Part shown: one piece after another, positions 32,601 through 43,930 of the stretch
Layout: each line of letters starts with the position of its first letter
Numbering within the stretch: the stretch's first letter is position 1
From: Ectocarpus siliculosus
Lineage: Eukaryota > Sar > Phaeophyceae > Ectocarpales > Ectocarpaceae
DNA: 45,394 nt
Assembly (NCBI GenBank): GCA_000310025.1
Contig: FN648480.1
Location: 1-45,394 of the forward strand
Direction of reading: 5' to 3'
Notes under the pieces: generated by a model
Told to the model about the DNA's origin: nothing
The model's input: only the letters and a program-made list of their open reading frames with translations
Databases searched by the model: none
Translations under genes and position numbers: made by a program

Positions 32601-34696
32601 TACAGCCAGCCCGAACCTGGGTGCACCCACGCACATCGCCCATTTCGAGTGTTGTAGCAGTTTCAACGAGGCCCGTCCCCTGTTGGCCTTGATTCTTTTT
32701 TCCGCAGGGCTCGAACCGAAGACGGCATGGGTTTCCGCAAAGGGAGGCATGTGCTGCAGCAGGCGTCGCTGGTTGGTCACCTCGTCAATAGGCGAGCCGA
32801 CAGAGTTCACGGACCCCACGGGTTTATTCTCGCTACATACCGAGGGGGGCGGGGTTCTTGTGGTTTGTGGAGCTTTGACGGTGGTCTGGCCTCTGTTTTT
32901 TTGTTGTTCCTCGTTGGCGCCTTTCGCTTGATCTGTAACGTGCGAAACTTGATTTTCAGCGGAGGATGGGTTTTAGTGAAGGGGGCGTGTGCGTTTGTCA
33001 GTGGTCTTCGGGATGATTCATTGTGGTCGTGAAAGCTTTAACCTCCCCTTCTACACGCGACGCGTCGAGTTGTGAAGAGGTGGAAACCAACCCGATGTAC
33101 TTCTATCTTCACCTTCTGCTGCACGGAGAGGATCGGAGTTGGAGGGCAGCAGCTGTCGTCATCATCGCGAAGAGACGCGGAAACTGTCCACACAGGAATT
33201 ACACAATTGATAATCTCTTCCAATTTCCCGTTTAACCCAGGAGTATTGATCACCTCCACCAGCGGAGTTCTGTCTCTACCTTTTGCTGTAGTCCCGACAA
33301 CTCAATATCGCTCCATAATGTATTTGTTCTTCTTTCCTTCAAAACCGCAACGTAACGAATGCATCTATATATCCATATCCACAGGAAAGAGCCCGGGAAA
33401 AGTGACTCCAAGGCGGTAACACCAAAAGTGATCATAGTAAGTTTTTGTAAACCGCTTTTCTGACAACATGCAGGGGGCTCGTTGGTCCCGCCGGTGGTGA
33501 CAACGGTCACGGCGAGAACGGCCCGAGCGTGCTGCACGTGGAGATGGGCGCGGGCAAGGGCACCCTGGGGCAGTCCATCGCCACTGCCTTTCCAGGGTCC
33601 GACGTTACCATGGTTGAGCGCTCCTCCGTTCGACGAAAGGTGCGACAAAAGAGATATTGTCCTAGAGGCCGGGGGTAGAGGGAAGGGGACTTCGCCCCCC
33701 GGATGTCACGACGGCGCGCGATGCACCAAAGGGCCAAGGGTTACACTATATGTTGCTGTTATGTGTGACATTTTCATCTATCTCCGTGTGGGCATAGCGC
33801 CATTTTCGCTACGTGGCGCTTCGTGATTTACTTCGGTGAAACGGTCGTATGTGAGCTACGTGTGACGGTAATATAAGCCTTTGACGTCGTGCGCATGAGT
33901 TGGGACACTCGAAAGCACCGACGGCGGCAAGTACACCTCTAAGAAGTTCGTTTTTTAGATGTTTTTCAGTTTTTTTCGACAGGTTCGTGCAGCATTGCCG
34001 ACCCCCGAGATTTTTTACTACAGGTGACGGGGCCGCTGATGTCATAAACCTTTTGTTCTGTTGGGATCTAGCCGGATACTATTATACTTCTCATTTTGTG
34101 GCGGGGGCCGGGGAGAGGGGGCCGATGAATTCGAACCATTCACAAGGTCGCTGCATATTTCTCTCTTTCGCTGTTTCCCAGCTACAGACCAACCCGGGTG
34201 ATGGATTTATTCAGACAACAAGCAGACAGTGCAGCGGCACGATGTGGCTTGTGTAGTGTTTTGCCTCCCTTCCTCCCCGCCCACTTTCACATTTCTGGTG
34301 CGATACGATTCAAAACATATTGCTGTTCAGGCAGAGAATCGTCTGGAGGGCGTGAGCACGAGGGCGAGGATCGACATCCGCGACCTCAACATGGGTGGCC
34401 TGCCTTCCCTCACGGCCGAGGGGGACGACAGACCGGTCGTAGCGGTCGCCAAGCATCTGTGTGGGGTGGCGACCGACTTAGCTCTCAGGCGAGATGGATG
34501 GACGACCGGCGGAGAGACTAGCAGAGAGAACTATCGAAAGGGAGTAGGCGGACTATTGGAGAGACGGACAGACAGGCAGAGAGAGGGAGATAGAGATTGA
34601 GATAGAGACAGAGACAGAGGCAGAGACACAGAGAAAGAGACAGGCAGAGACATAACTAGAGACAGAGACAGACACAGATACACACAGAAAGAGAGG

Positions 34697-34728
<32 letters not shown>

Positions 34729-36567
34729 GAAACACATAGATGGAGGGGGGGGGTGACACTTGCGTGGTAGAGAAAAGAGCGCTGCTTTCCTTCACAGGAC
34801 CCTACCCTTCGTTCGACACCCTAGGCGCACAATGGTTTCGGCCAACGCTTCGCAACGGAAAACAAGGGCGCGAGTCGACCATGACGTAACTTTCCAGCAG
34901 AACCCCTCTGAACACGGTTCATCTCAATGACCCAAGCAGCTGCCATTTCACCTCCTCGTACCCCGGCACTGCCTCCCTTGACTGGCTGTCCTCGCGCTGA
35001 ATCTCCGGGTTCACTCCCCAACTTCTATCGCAGAGCAATGCTAACCCTTCCCCCCCGACCGGAGAGCCGTGACGCCGACGACGGTGGCCACGTTGGCAAC
35101 GGTGACCCGACGGCCGCCCCTGCGGCGGCGACGACAAGGGTGGGAGGGGTTGCGATCGCCACGTGCTGTCACCACGTGTGTAACTGGAGGGACTACGTGG
35201 GCAGGGACTTCTTGACGCAGCAGGTTCGGCCGCAGCTGTGTATGGGTGCCTGGGGCGGTGTGTGTCCATTAGCAGGCTTATCCCGCTACTAACCGTAACG
35301 CCGCCGTACGCGGGATGTAAAACAAACTGCTCACGTTGTGGACTTGATCGTATGGAGTTTTTTTGTGCGTTTGTGGTAGGTGGTGGCGGGTGTTGTGGCG
35401 AGTTCACGACTGCTCGGGAAAATGGCAACCGTTCCTCGTTCTCCTGTACGATCGGGGGAAAGACGCAGTGGCTCTTGGTCTCCATCCCTATGTTCTTAAC
35501 ATTCACTTCTCTCTTGGTGTTGCTCCCGTTCTTGCTGCATGCACGGTGTTGTTGTGTTGGTTCGTGCACGTTCCCATTTCCGGGCCGTGTTAGTTTTGTG
35601 CCTCGATCAATCCGCTGAGTGTTTGTCGCTGGGTCGGAAAGCAAAGCGCCCAGCTGAACACGACACGCCACGCCACCAAACGAGCGTGTGCTTGAGGGTA
35701 GATCCAAGCTGGTCTGCCTTCTTGCTAGACACGTGTGTGTCCGCTCGCGAGCTTACCGCCCCCTCCATTATGGTCATGTTGTCGACTATCTTGTCTTGTG
35801 TTTCTGTCGATTTGTTTTGTTGCCTCAAGGGTTTCTCTGCACGCGACTTCGAAGCCATGCGGCGAATCTCCGCCTGGATCAGCCTGGAACCAGACGCCGG
35901 TGCCCGGAAGAACAACAGATACCCCGACGACAGACACCCCGGGGTAACTTCTTCGCCGTCTTTTTGTCGGAAAACTCCCGGAGAAACTGCGTCGGTGGCG
36001 GCACGATCACGACGCCCGGCAGCTGAAACGAGAAAGCTAGAACCAGTCCTTGAACCAGGCGGTGGTGATTGTCCGCGGCCCGGAGAACGCGAGGCTTACG
36101 GCTGGAGTGGAGGTGGGCCTGGAGAAGCACGAGAAGGGACATGGACAGAACAATTATGTGGGGAAAGAGAAGACAGTCTCGAGCGTGCCAGAGAAACAAA
36201 CAGAGGCCACTCGTCATCTCCGCCATGGCACACAACGCCGGCGCCAACGTTCATGACCGCGTCAACACCGTCGTCGTTGCACTCGCCCACCAGCGATAAC
36301 GCCAACGCTAACACTAGCATCGGCGACGGCAGCGACGTGTTGGATGCTAACACTAGCATCGGCAACGGCAGCGAGGTGTTGGCCCCCCTCACGCCGTCGG
36401 AGAAGGCGGTGGCAGCACGCGGGTGCAAGCGGCTGCTGGACAGGGGCAGGAGGGCCTTCATCGAGGAGCGCCTTGGGCTGCGTTCGGAGATTGTGCACTT
36501 CGTCGGCAGTGACGTCACCCCGGAGAACGCCCTCCTCTTGGGGTTTCGAGCCGAGGAGGGGCCTTAG
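26621..36567 (+). CDS. TRM13: tRNA 2'-O-methyltransferase TRM13, nine exons
   Basis: TRM13 methylates the 2'-O of nucleotide 4 in the acceptor stem of certain tRNAs using S-adenosylmethionine. Exons: 26621-26793, 28016-28130, 30786-30968, 31743-31852, 32708-32791, 33474-33639, 34331-34488, 35034-35223 and 35830-36567, all joining in phase to give 638 residues. CCCH finger: C43, C54, C62, H65, split across exons 1-2. U11-48K-type CHHC finger: C78, H84, H94, C98, split across exons 2-3. Then PYYSEGINSG (exon 3), RHVLQQASLVGHL (exon 5), SAM-binding GAGKG at 247-251 with DVTMVERSS (exon 6), KHLCGVATDLALR (exon 7), ATCCHHVCNWRDYVG (exon 8), and GCKRLLDRGRRAFIEE near the end. Human TRM13 is about 480 residues; the excess sits in exon 9, between RISAWISL and the C-terminal block, where an intron may remain unspliced in this model. 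Introns 5 and 7 have GC donors. The start is the first ATG in frame. Confidence 0.9.
28577..28680. repeat. 104-bp imperfect palindrome in TRM13 intron 2
   Basis: The arms begin TTCTTCGGTGT and end ACACCGAAGAA. About 41 of 48 positions pair over each arm, with a loop of only a few bases near 28627. It has no coding content and no clear target duplication. It could be a small MITE or a transcribed hairpin. Confidence 0.75.
29285..29645. repeat. 360-bp foldback element in TRM13 intron 2
   Basis: The left half (about 29285-29460) and right half (about 29465-29645) are inverted copies, best matched over ctgagc...gaaccag...gatgaactggtcccga (29330-29405 versus 29513-29597). The centre is TTCGGCCGAA at about 29460-29469. 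As a result the same conceptual peptide (TSSSRTSKVDSFREP) appears on both strands. Because it is transcribed inside the TRM13 intron, it would fold into a long hairpin. Confidence 0.8.
34550..34741 (+). repeat. GACA/GAGACA microsatellite in TRM13 intron 7
   Basis: About 190 bp of purine-rich imperfect repeats (gagacagagacaga, then cagacagacagacagacag), starting some 60 bp after the exon 7 donor. It accounts for the long low-complexity frames seen here. Confidence 0.85.
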
Positions 36568-38759
36568 GTAGGGGACGGGGGTTAGGAATCCCCGGAAATA
36601 TCTGGTTTTGTTCTTCGAGCCGAGGGCGAGCCTTGAGTACAGGGAGAGGTTCCCGGGGTCGCCCGCCCCGGAGAATATGCCCTCTTGTCTTGGTGCTTCG
36701 AGTGGAGGAGCCTCGAGTAGAGCGAGGCGTCGGGAGGAAGATGACAACGGAAGACGCCCTGACATTTTGGTATTTCAAGGAGCATGTGCGGGGCAGAAGA
36801 GATTGATCTCCCTGAACGGAGCTGACCTCTGTCGGCATCGTCAAGGAGAGGATGGTCTACTTCAGAAGAGAGGCGTCCTTCGTCTCCTTTGGTAGATAGT
36901 TCTGGCCACAGCGTGAGCCGGCCCTATGCCCCCCCCCGCGCTCCTGGTTGGGCCTGTTGTCCTTACAGTCTTCTGAGTCGGTGGTCGAGACAATCCCACC
37001 GGTAACGGATTCCTGTACTTGGAAGGGAAGCCGTAGTAGCCTACAGATTTGAGAGGTCTCTCGGCTGTTTCCCGTGCAAAGGCACACGTCCCTTTCTGTG
37101 TTTTCGGCTCGGTAAAAAACCGGTTTCGGAAAAAAAGAAAAAAAAAATTGATTTTTCTGGTGGGAGAGTCTGCTCAGGAGGAGGAGCGCATATCGGTATT
37201 CCTGGTTGGGGTTCTGCAGAGGTTTGAACTTCTGTCGCGAATTGTGGTTCAATATCTCCCGTTTGGCAAAATATACTGTTCGTGAGTGCAGGCTCTTCGA
37301 ACGGCAACACCAGGGCACCCATTCTTTGCGCCATCGTATGCGAAAGAACTTGGCAATTGGGGGAATTGTGTGTTGGGTATATTCAACAGAATCTGTTCTC
37401 CCGTCAAGGGCGACAGGCGGTCCTGCGAGGGTGATCTATGTGCTCACTCTACGGTCTCCGCAACCACTGGCAAGGTTTTTATTTTACTACGTTGCTAAAA
37501 GTGTGCACACATTTTCCGGTAGATTGTCAAATCACGCCGTACGAGACGAACCATAGCATTGCACATCTCATTGTTTTTGCTTCGTTGAGCGCGGTTACAA
37601 GTAAGCTACAGAGAGAGCTTGTTCGTTTATTTTTTTCTTCTTATGGCGGCGCCCTCTGTTCGATTTACTTGGATATTTTTTGAACGATGTCCTTGCCGCC
37701 GAGCTATTGCTTCTTGCCGCGCGTCTGGCAATGCTAGTATCCCTTTCCAACGCGGTGGGATAGTCATCATTCCATCCGCCCCCCTAAAAGACAGCGACGA
37801 GGAAATTGCGACACAAAGCGGGAACAGAAAAGAAGTACGAAGTACTTCGAAGTATCTCCGATTAGGAGTCGCACCTCGTCCACCGAAGATTTGCCGGGCG
37901 GTGAGCACTTCTTCTGTGCTGACGCGGGAATAGGGTTCCGCCCCTCCATCCTCCAGGTGTCCTCACCACCAACAGTGCTCGTCGTTGTGCTTCAGCTGGG
38001 CCCTTCCTCGCACACACGGGCCTATCAGATCATCGCTGTGTGTCATTTCCATACCATGGGGATAGGATAGTTCCACTTTTTTTTTTTTTCTGACATGCGC
38101 TTCGGAACATTTTCTGAGAGCGCCAGCTGAGGAGCTGAAGTAAAACGGCAGCAGTAGTAGCAGCCTCACAGAACTTACTCTCCGTCTTTCTTTTACGGCA
38201 CTCGTCATTTTTCTGTCGCGAGGCGTACTTCGTGCCTTTCCCTCGTCGACAGCAGCAGCGGAGCCAGCAGTGAAGTCGAGTCTAAAGCGCGACGCGGGAG
38301 ACTGTCGAGAAAACCAGACCAGACCAACACGCCTCCTTGTACTTGTATGTGTCCTGCTGCTGTATTGTAGTTGCATAGTTGCATCGTCCATCGTCCACCG
38401 ACGTACAATGCTACTGGAATGCTGGAAGTAGCTTCTTGCAGTTGCTCGATATCTATATGGCGAAGAGCGGGCCGGCACACACCGTGCACGTGTTTTTGTA
38501 CTACATGCAATCATCGTCACCGCCGTGGGACTCGAAATCAACATGCCTCTGATTGGCTAACATCGTGCGGAAATTGGGCTTTTCGTCGGTGACTGTTGAC
38601 TGATTGGCTAAAATCTGCACCGCATTTATTTGGTTTCACACGTACCGGAACAAAGAACGACAGGCTTTTTGATCTGGATAATGTTGTGCTGTACCATTGC
38701 AAGGAAGAGCATTGGCAAATGTGTGCATGTCGCCCTGCGTGAAGCTGCGCTGGTGATCA
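36568..38759. other. intergenic between TRM13 and the EGF gene
   Basis: 36568-36750 contains degenerate tandem copies of the DNA encoding the TRM13 C terminus (ccggagaa..cgccctc, ttcgagccgagg). 37311-37665 is copy 1 of a dispersed repeat. Two inverted CCAAT-type motifs (tgattggctaa) at about 38551 and 38600 could belong to a promoter of the next gene. The 5' exon(s) of that gene may lie here but could not be defined. Confidence 0.45.
37311..37665 (+). repeat. dispersed repeat, copy 1
   Basis: Diverged direct copy of 42787-43200. Shared landmarks in order: ccagggcacccnttctttgcgcca, ggcggtcctg, ctcactctacg, tctccgcaaccactgg, gagacgaac, gcattgcacatctc, gcttcgttgagcgcgg, gagcttgttcg and tggcggcgccctc/gtggcgccctc. 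The same frame is not conserved between copies, so it looks non-coding. Confidence 0.75.
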
Positions 38760-41700
38760 ATGTGTGTGTACGGATGCAGACACCCGTTGTGGGGGGGGGG
38801 AGGCACTTGCCTATACGATGAAGTGGGGTCTTCGTCGTTTTGTTCCTGCGACGCCGGCTTTGTCTCGCGAGACGCCGCGGGAAATGCCAGCTGTGTCCCA
38901 AGCAATGTGCTTGTCATGGGCTATCTGTTTCTGGCAATTGTGTCAATGCTTACTGCGGCGCTTCTGGCTTGGCATATCAACGGATACCGTCGCTTGCCTA
39001 CACGGTCTCAGAGCTCACGCAAGACTGTGATTCGGATGCGCTCGATGGTGACTGGGTGGTGAGTTGATTCGGGTAGAGATGTAGCAAAGGTGTTACAACT
39101 GTAGGTCTGGCAATTTCGGCCGTCCACGTAATGGTGGAGCAGTACAGCAATTTCCACCAACAGCGCTAGCTGGCTTTAGCAAACGAAAATACATCGGTCA
39201 GTGCCAGAGGGTAAAACCAAGGTCCCGTAATGTATGTGTAGGTTAACTTACATATGTTAGTGCAGTATTGACGCCCAACCGACGGACCAATGAATGAAGC
39301 ACGTCAGTTCGAGGCAATTAACTCATGAGTACAACGTGAAGTCTTGAGTACGAAAAATATGCGCGAGGCCACGTACCGCAGTCGTCCAGTGAAAACAACA
39401 GGACAGTCCAATAGATGCAATACGACGGACCTATGAAGCATGCACTGTGTCGCAGGCTGCCATGTGAGCAGGAGCCTTTCCAGCTTCCGGCACGACCTCG
39501 GCTGATTGGACCAAAACAACAGTACATAAATAGTGTATTGTGGACAGCAAAGGATGTGGCTGCCGATGGCCAGAGAAAATCAAAACATAAGAGGACACAA
39601 GTATAGTCTATGTATAAGACGGAAACGATTGTTGTCATGAGGTGTCTTTGCGATGAATCGGAGTGTTGCAGGTCGGGGACACAGAGGTGACGAGCCACCC
39701 GCCTCCCCGATGATTTATAGCAAACCACTACATGTAATTTGAAACAAATCCAAATCTATGGGCGACTTACCTTGAAAACAGTGTACACTGCAATGCATTA
39801 TGGGGAGTCTCAGAACACCGGTTAACACGTAGTCTAACTGATCCAAGTGGAACTTCTGTAGATCCACTGTAGGATGGAGGGTTCAAATCTGGGAGCGTTC
39901 ATGAAAGCGAGGGAACATCGAGTTCCTAAATCAGGAATTTAAGACTGTGGATCCGGATATATCTCTATAGTCTTTCTGTGTTTTAATGTATAGTGTCTAA
40001 AATAGCAAGAGAAGCGAGGGTCCTTGGTCGCCCTCCTCAATTGAACTGGTGCCGCCCCTCAACCACCTGCGTGGTCTATGCCGATCTCCTCATCAGCAAC
40101 CTGCTTTGAAGTGCTGGTGCAGAATGCAGAGCACACCGCCGTGGCTGGAGATGTGTGTGTGATGTTTCGGTGCAGCAACCAGCTGTCCTTTTTCTTTTTT
40201 TCTGCCGCCTTGGCCCCTCCGGCGTGTTTTTTTTTCCGCGTTCTTCCTAAATCTAGAAGTCGTCGTCTGCGTTCCGAGTTTCTCCATTGCGTGGCGTATT
40301 CGATTTTCGACGTCTCCATGAACGTCGAAGACTGGATATCTCGTCACATATTTCAGTGGACAAATCTAGCCCTGACCATAACCCTCCTGCATCATCAATC
40401 GCCAACGGATCCGATCCGATGTTCGTTTAGGTTTTTCTTCGAGAAGAGAAATTCATGTATTTCGGGCGGTCTTTACAAGTGCACTGAAACCACAGTACAT
40501 CACTCTTCAAAAAGTTCCATTTGTCAATCGCCCCATCATCTCCGCCTGCCGCCATTCCCCGCGCTTGCTTCGTCCAACAGCCTATACGCCTTCGGGTTTG
40601 GGTGGATGGCTATCGGATTAGTTATTCGGGCGGGCGACATAGGCTACCACGATGACGGCCCACTTCGAGTGGCATACATACTCTTGCGGCCATGTGCTAT
40701 GTTCGAGGTTGCAATGATAGCCGAATATTGGGTGGAGAGCTTGCCTTCGCAGATACTCACTCCCGACAGTTTCGCGGGAAAGCTGAGAAACGCATCGGAA
40801 ACGAGCAGCCTCTTCGTGGTGATCGGAGTTGCCAACGGAGGACTTGTGTCGTTGCTTGGCGTGATGACGTTCTTCGCTCGGAGTTGGCCCCAGCAGGCGG
40901 CCGACCTTTTTATTGTCGGCGGCGTCCTAACCGCGGTGAGGTATCGTGGAATATCTTGGCGTATCACTGCTGAAGTACTATGGCTCCTTGACTTTGTGCA
41001 TAGTTCCGCGTTGTGCAGCAACCCGGTATTATCAATATTGACGTCTCTGGCACACTACTCACTAGAGGAAGAATCTCTGCGACCGTGGAGACCTGTGCCC
41101 GTGACCATCACCACGCCAAGCTGGAAACCACCAACACCAGCGCGGCAACAGTCGTACTAGCAGGGTGATGCCCACAACCAAACAAACAACCGATGACGGT
41201 TCAGATTGATCGCATTTCCATCTGAGACCTGACGGTTGCTATCACTAATACATTTTCTGAACCTCGTCTGGCGTCTCGCCGTCCCGACCAGGAATTAGTC
41301 GTCTTCTTCGTGGCTTCAAGAATAACGGCGGTCATCAACCAAGCCACCTCAACAGCGATGGGAAGACCTGTAAGTATCTCGTATCCAAGCTTGCGTTCAA
41401 CGATCTCGCCACGCATGTGCATACATGTACATAGCACAATCTCTTTGAAGGATTGACACTACATGCGAAAAGTTGGCGTCCATCTGTCTGTCCTGTTCAT
41501 GCATGAGCGCGTCCACAAATATTTTCGTGTCTCCTCCGAGCCAGGGTTCACCTTCCTCGAGGGCTTTCTATTTCAAGGCCAAGAGGAATATGTGGATACA
41601 AGCTGCGGCGTTGTGCGGTGTGGGCTGCTTCCCTATGCTCGTTATTGCCATAAAGCGCCTCACCATGGCTGGACGAAGTACCCCTATCATCATAGAGACA

Positions 41701-42411
41701 CTGCAGGTGAAAGGAAGCGTCAGTTTTATCGTATGTGCGTGCGCCTGAAGGTTTCGATAGCTCATGTATGCATGTGGTCAAACGCAGCACCTCATTGTGT
41801 ACTGCAGGGCGTACGATCATCCACCTTGCCCATCGCCGCAGCCCTTCTCCCGCTTCCGGATTATTGTCGAGTGTGTCGTAACGGTAAAATGTTTACACGA
41901 CGTATGCTCTTTGATCTTGTCCGCTCAGATTTTGACCGGCCACGGCGGTGCGATCATGTTCTCTTCGGCTACTAGCTTTGACCGGGCTTCTGGAATGAGG
42001 AGGAATTCAGCTGTCGATACCTCCCGCGTACCATGGCGTCGCCGTATCTCCGTGGCCCGAATGGGCGTAGTTTCAGCCGTTGCTTCGGAGGCAGCGCCAT
42101 CAGCCATGATCGCAAGGATCAAAAGCATGGATCCGAAGAAGAAGGGGAAAGCGAAAACGACGGAACTGGTGCAGGCTGAGGAGCAGGGCGAGATATCGAA
42201 GGGTAGCCGCATGAGTTGCAGTATTGGGGAGGATGCGATCGAAGTCGTCCCGTTTGTTCAACGCAGTTCCGGGTCTTTCGGTGCCGTTTGTATCCACCAC
42301 CCCCCGCACCCTAAGGCAGCAAGAGTGATACCGATTAGTGTGCCGTTGACGGCTATTTCCGTAAGTAGCGACGAGACGAGTACGAGTAGCATGACTGCCG
42401 GGCGCAATTAG
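38760..42411 (+). CDS. EGF-like multi-pass membrane protein, five-exon partial model
   Basis: Not a family I can name. Exons 38760-39058, 40581-40935, 41292-41369, 41578-41706 and 41929-42411 join in phase with GT-AG introns (donors gtgagt, gtgagg, gtaagt, gtgaaa) and give 447 residues; the 5' end is uncertain. An EGF-like module comes first (C2, C6, C17, C28, C30, C45, with the typical FCSCDAGF), followed directly by span 1 (about 50-71). Further hydrophobic spans are near 101-115, 130-151, 176-199, 206-232 (crossing the exon 2-3 junction) and 249-268. The C-terminal 130 residues are basic then Ser/Thr-rich (MDPKKKGKAKTTELVQAEEQ), so probably cytoplasmic. An extracellular EGF module ahead of several spans suggests an adhesion or receptor role at the cell surface, which is inference. 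A G10 run at 38791-38800 lies inside the EGF exon, and an upstream frame (CVCTDADTRCGGG) also resembles an EGF start. Confidence 0.65.
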
Positions 42412-42786
42412 ACCGCCGAGTTTATCGTGTAGAGACGATATCAAGCAGAAAGGTGAAGGAAGAGATATCTACGTCGTGGCCCTGGGAATCTGGTCCGTAG
42501 CCGTAGTGCGCAAGCGGTTGCGACGTCGGTGACGGCGACCCAGAAAGATGGGAACTTGGGATCGCCGACGGAACATCTTCTTTAGCGCTGCCTTTTTCTC
42601 CCATTGAGGGGGCTACAGTAGAAGGACCGGGGAACGCCTATGAGTACAAGCGCATTTATCCCAATATCAAGCGCCGCGTCTTGCATTCCAGGACGTGGAA
42701 ATTGCTGGTTCCCGCCACCCCGGTTGGCTCGCGGTACCATTGGTTGTAAGGTAGGGGCCAGACCAGGATGCACGTGGCCCGAAGAC

Positions 42787-43200
42787 CAGGGCACCCGTTC
42801 TTTGCGCCAGCGTTCGCGAAAAGACATGGCATTTGGGGAATGAGTATTGCGTGTTCAATAGAAAAGGTTCTCCAGTCCAGGGTGAGAGGCGGTCCTGGGG
42901 GCGTGACGTACTCACTCTACGATGTCTCCGCAACCACTGGTAAGGTATGTTCTGCCGGATGGGGAGGAACCGTTGCCAATTGTGTTCAGGTCTTTTCTAC
43001 TGGATGAGGAGGACCGTTGCTAATTGTGTTCACAGACGTTACGGAAGATTATCAAATCACACCAAACGAGACGAACGCAGCATTGCACATCTCCATTGGC
43101 TGCTTCGTTGAGCGCGGAGTACTCACAGTACAAAGTAGTATGTAGTCCACAGAGCTTGTTCGTTTTTTTTATTTGCTTGTGGTGGCGCCCTCGGTTCGAT
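42787..43200 (+). repeat. dispersed repeat, copy 2
   Basis: Direct, diverged copy of 37311-37665, about 60 bp longer through small insertions (for example a duplicated ctggatgagg/cggatgggg segment near 42955-43015). Confidence 0.75.
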
Positions 43201-43320
43201 TTAATGGGTCTCCCCTACTTTCTACAGTTGCTAAAACGCCCATGGGCGCTTTGTTGCCAGTGTAATCCTAGACAACAGATCATCTGCTTTGGAACGGGCG
43301 CTATACTAATGATCTTAACG

Positions 43321-43340
43321 CTAACCCTAACCCTAACCCC
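43321..43340 (+). repeat. short interstitial telomere-like tract
   Basis: ctaaccctaaccctaacccc, preceded by a variant unit ttaacg: three units of CCCTAA type. It is far too short to be a telomere and is flanked by ordinary sequence on both sides. Confidence 0.7.
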
Positions 43341-43506
43341 AGGTCCGACACTTTTGTTGAGGGTTGGAATATCCCTCCATAGTGCCGGTGACGAGGTGTT
43401 TGATTTCATGGTGTAGTGCTCACGCTTTGCGGGGGCAACAGAATACGAAATGGATCGGAATAATGGTGAATTAATAGTGGACGAAGCTAAAATCAGTCCT
43501 CGTTGC

Positions 43507-43930
43507 CCTCCTTCGATATTGCAAGATAAACAACAGACAAACCGAAAAAGAAACACAACCGGAAGCGAGCTGCCAAAACACAAACAACCATCCATGTACC
43601 GCCCACCCCAATATATACGTCGCGACAAAGCTCTCCTTATGTCTGTCTGGCGCACCCGCTTCGGTTTTGCAAGAAAACAAAAAAAAAAACAAGAAAAGTA
43701 CGAAAGGGATCGCACCGCACGAAAAACAAACAATCATGTATCGCCTACCCTCACTCCGTCGCGACAAACTCTCTCACTGTCTGCCTAGCACACCTGCTTC
43801 GATGTTGCAAGAGAAAAAAACACAAGAGAAGCACATAGGAAAAGCGCACCGTACGAAAAACAACCACATGCACCCCCCGCCCTCGCTACGTTTCGACAAA
43901 CTCTCTCATGTCTGCCTGGCGCACCCGCCT
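43507..43930 (+). repeat. three-copy minisatellite, about 140 bp period
   Basis: Three diverged tandem copies start at cttcgatattgcaag (about 43508), cttcggttttgcaag (about 43658) and cttcgatgttgcaag (about 43797). They share A-rich stretches, acgaaaaacaa, a cgacaaa(g/c)ctctc block and tgtctg(t/c)ctggcgcaccc. Confidence 0.7.

Noticed and set aside
34531-34795. Cys/Ser/Val-rich minus-strand frames
   Set aside because: They are the translation of a GACA microsatellite inside TRM13 intron 7.
39095-39210. Possible extra exon in the first intron of the EGF gene
   Set aside because: It is open and phase-compatible, but without it the flanking exons already join in phase, and its composition is not convincing.
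39820-39910. tRNA-like boxes (tagtctaactg and ggttcaaatct)
   Set aside because: The T-stem does not pair and no acceptor stem closes. At best it is a chance match or a worn SINE remnant.
40078-40580. Upstream extension of the open frame before the second EGF-gene exon
   Set aside because: Phe/Ser-rich with pyrimidine tracts typical of intron sequence. The exon phase fits an acceptor at 40580 joined to the EGF exon.
37311-43200. LTR pair of an LTR retrotransposon
   Set aside because: The copies are strongly diverged, lack visible TG..CA ends and primer-binding site, and enclose a spliced host-type gene with no gag or pol.
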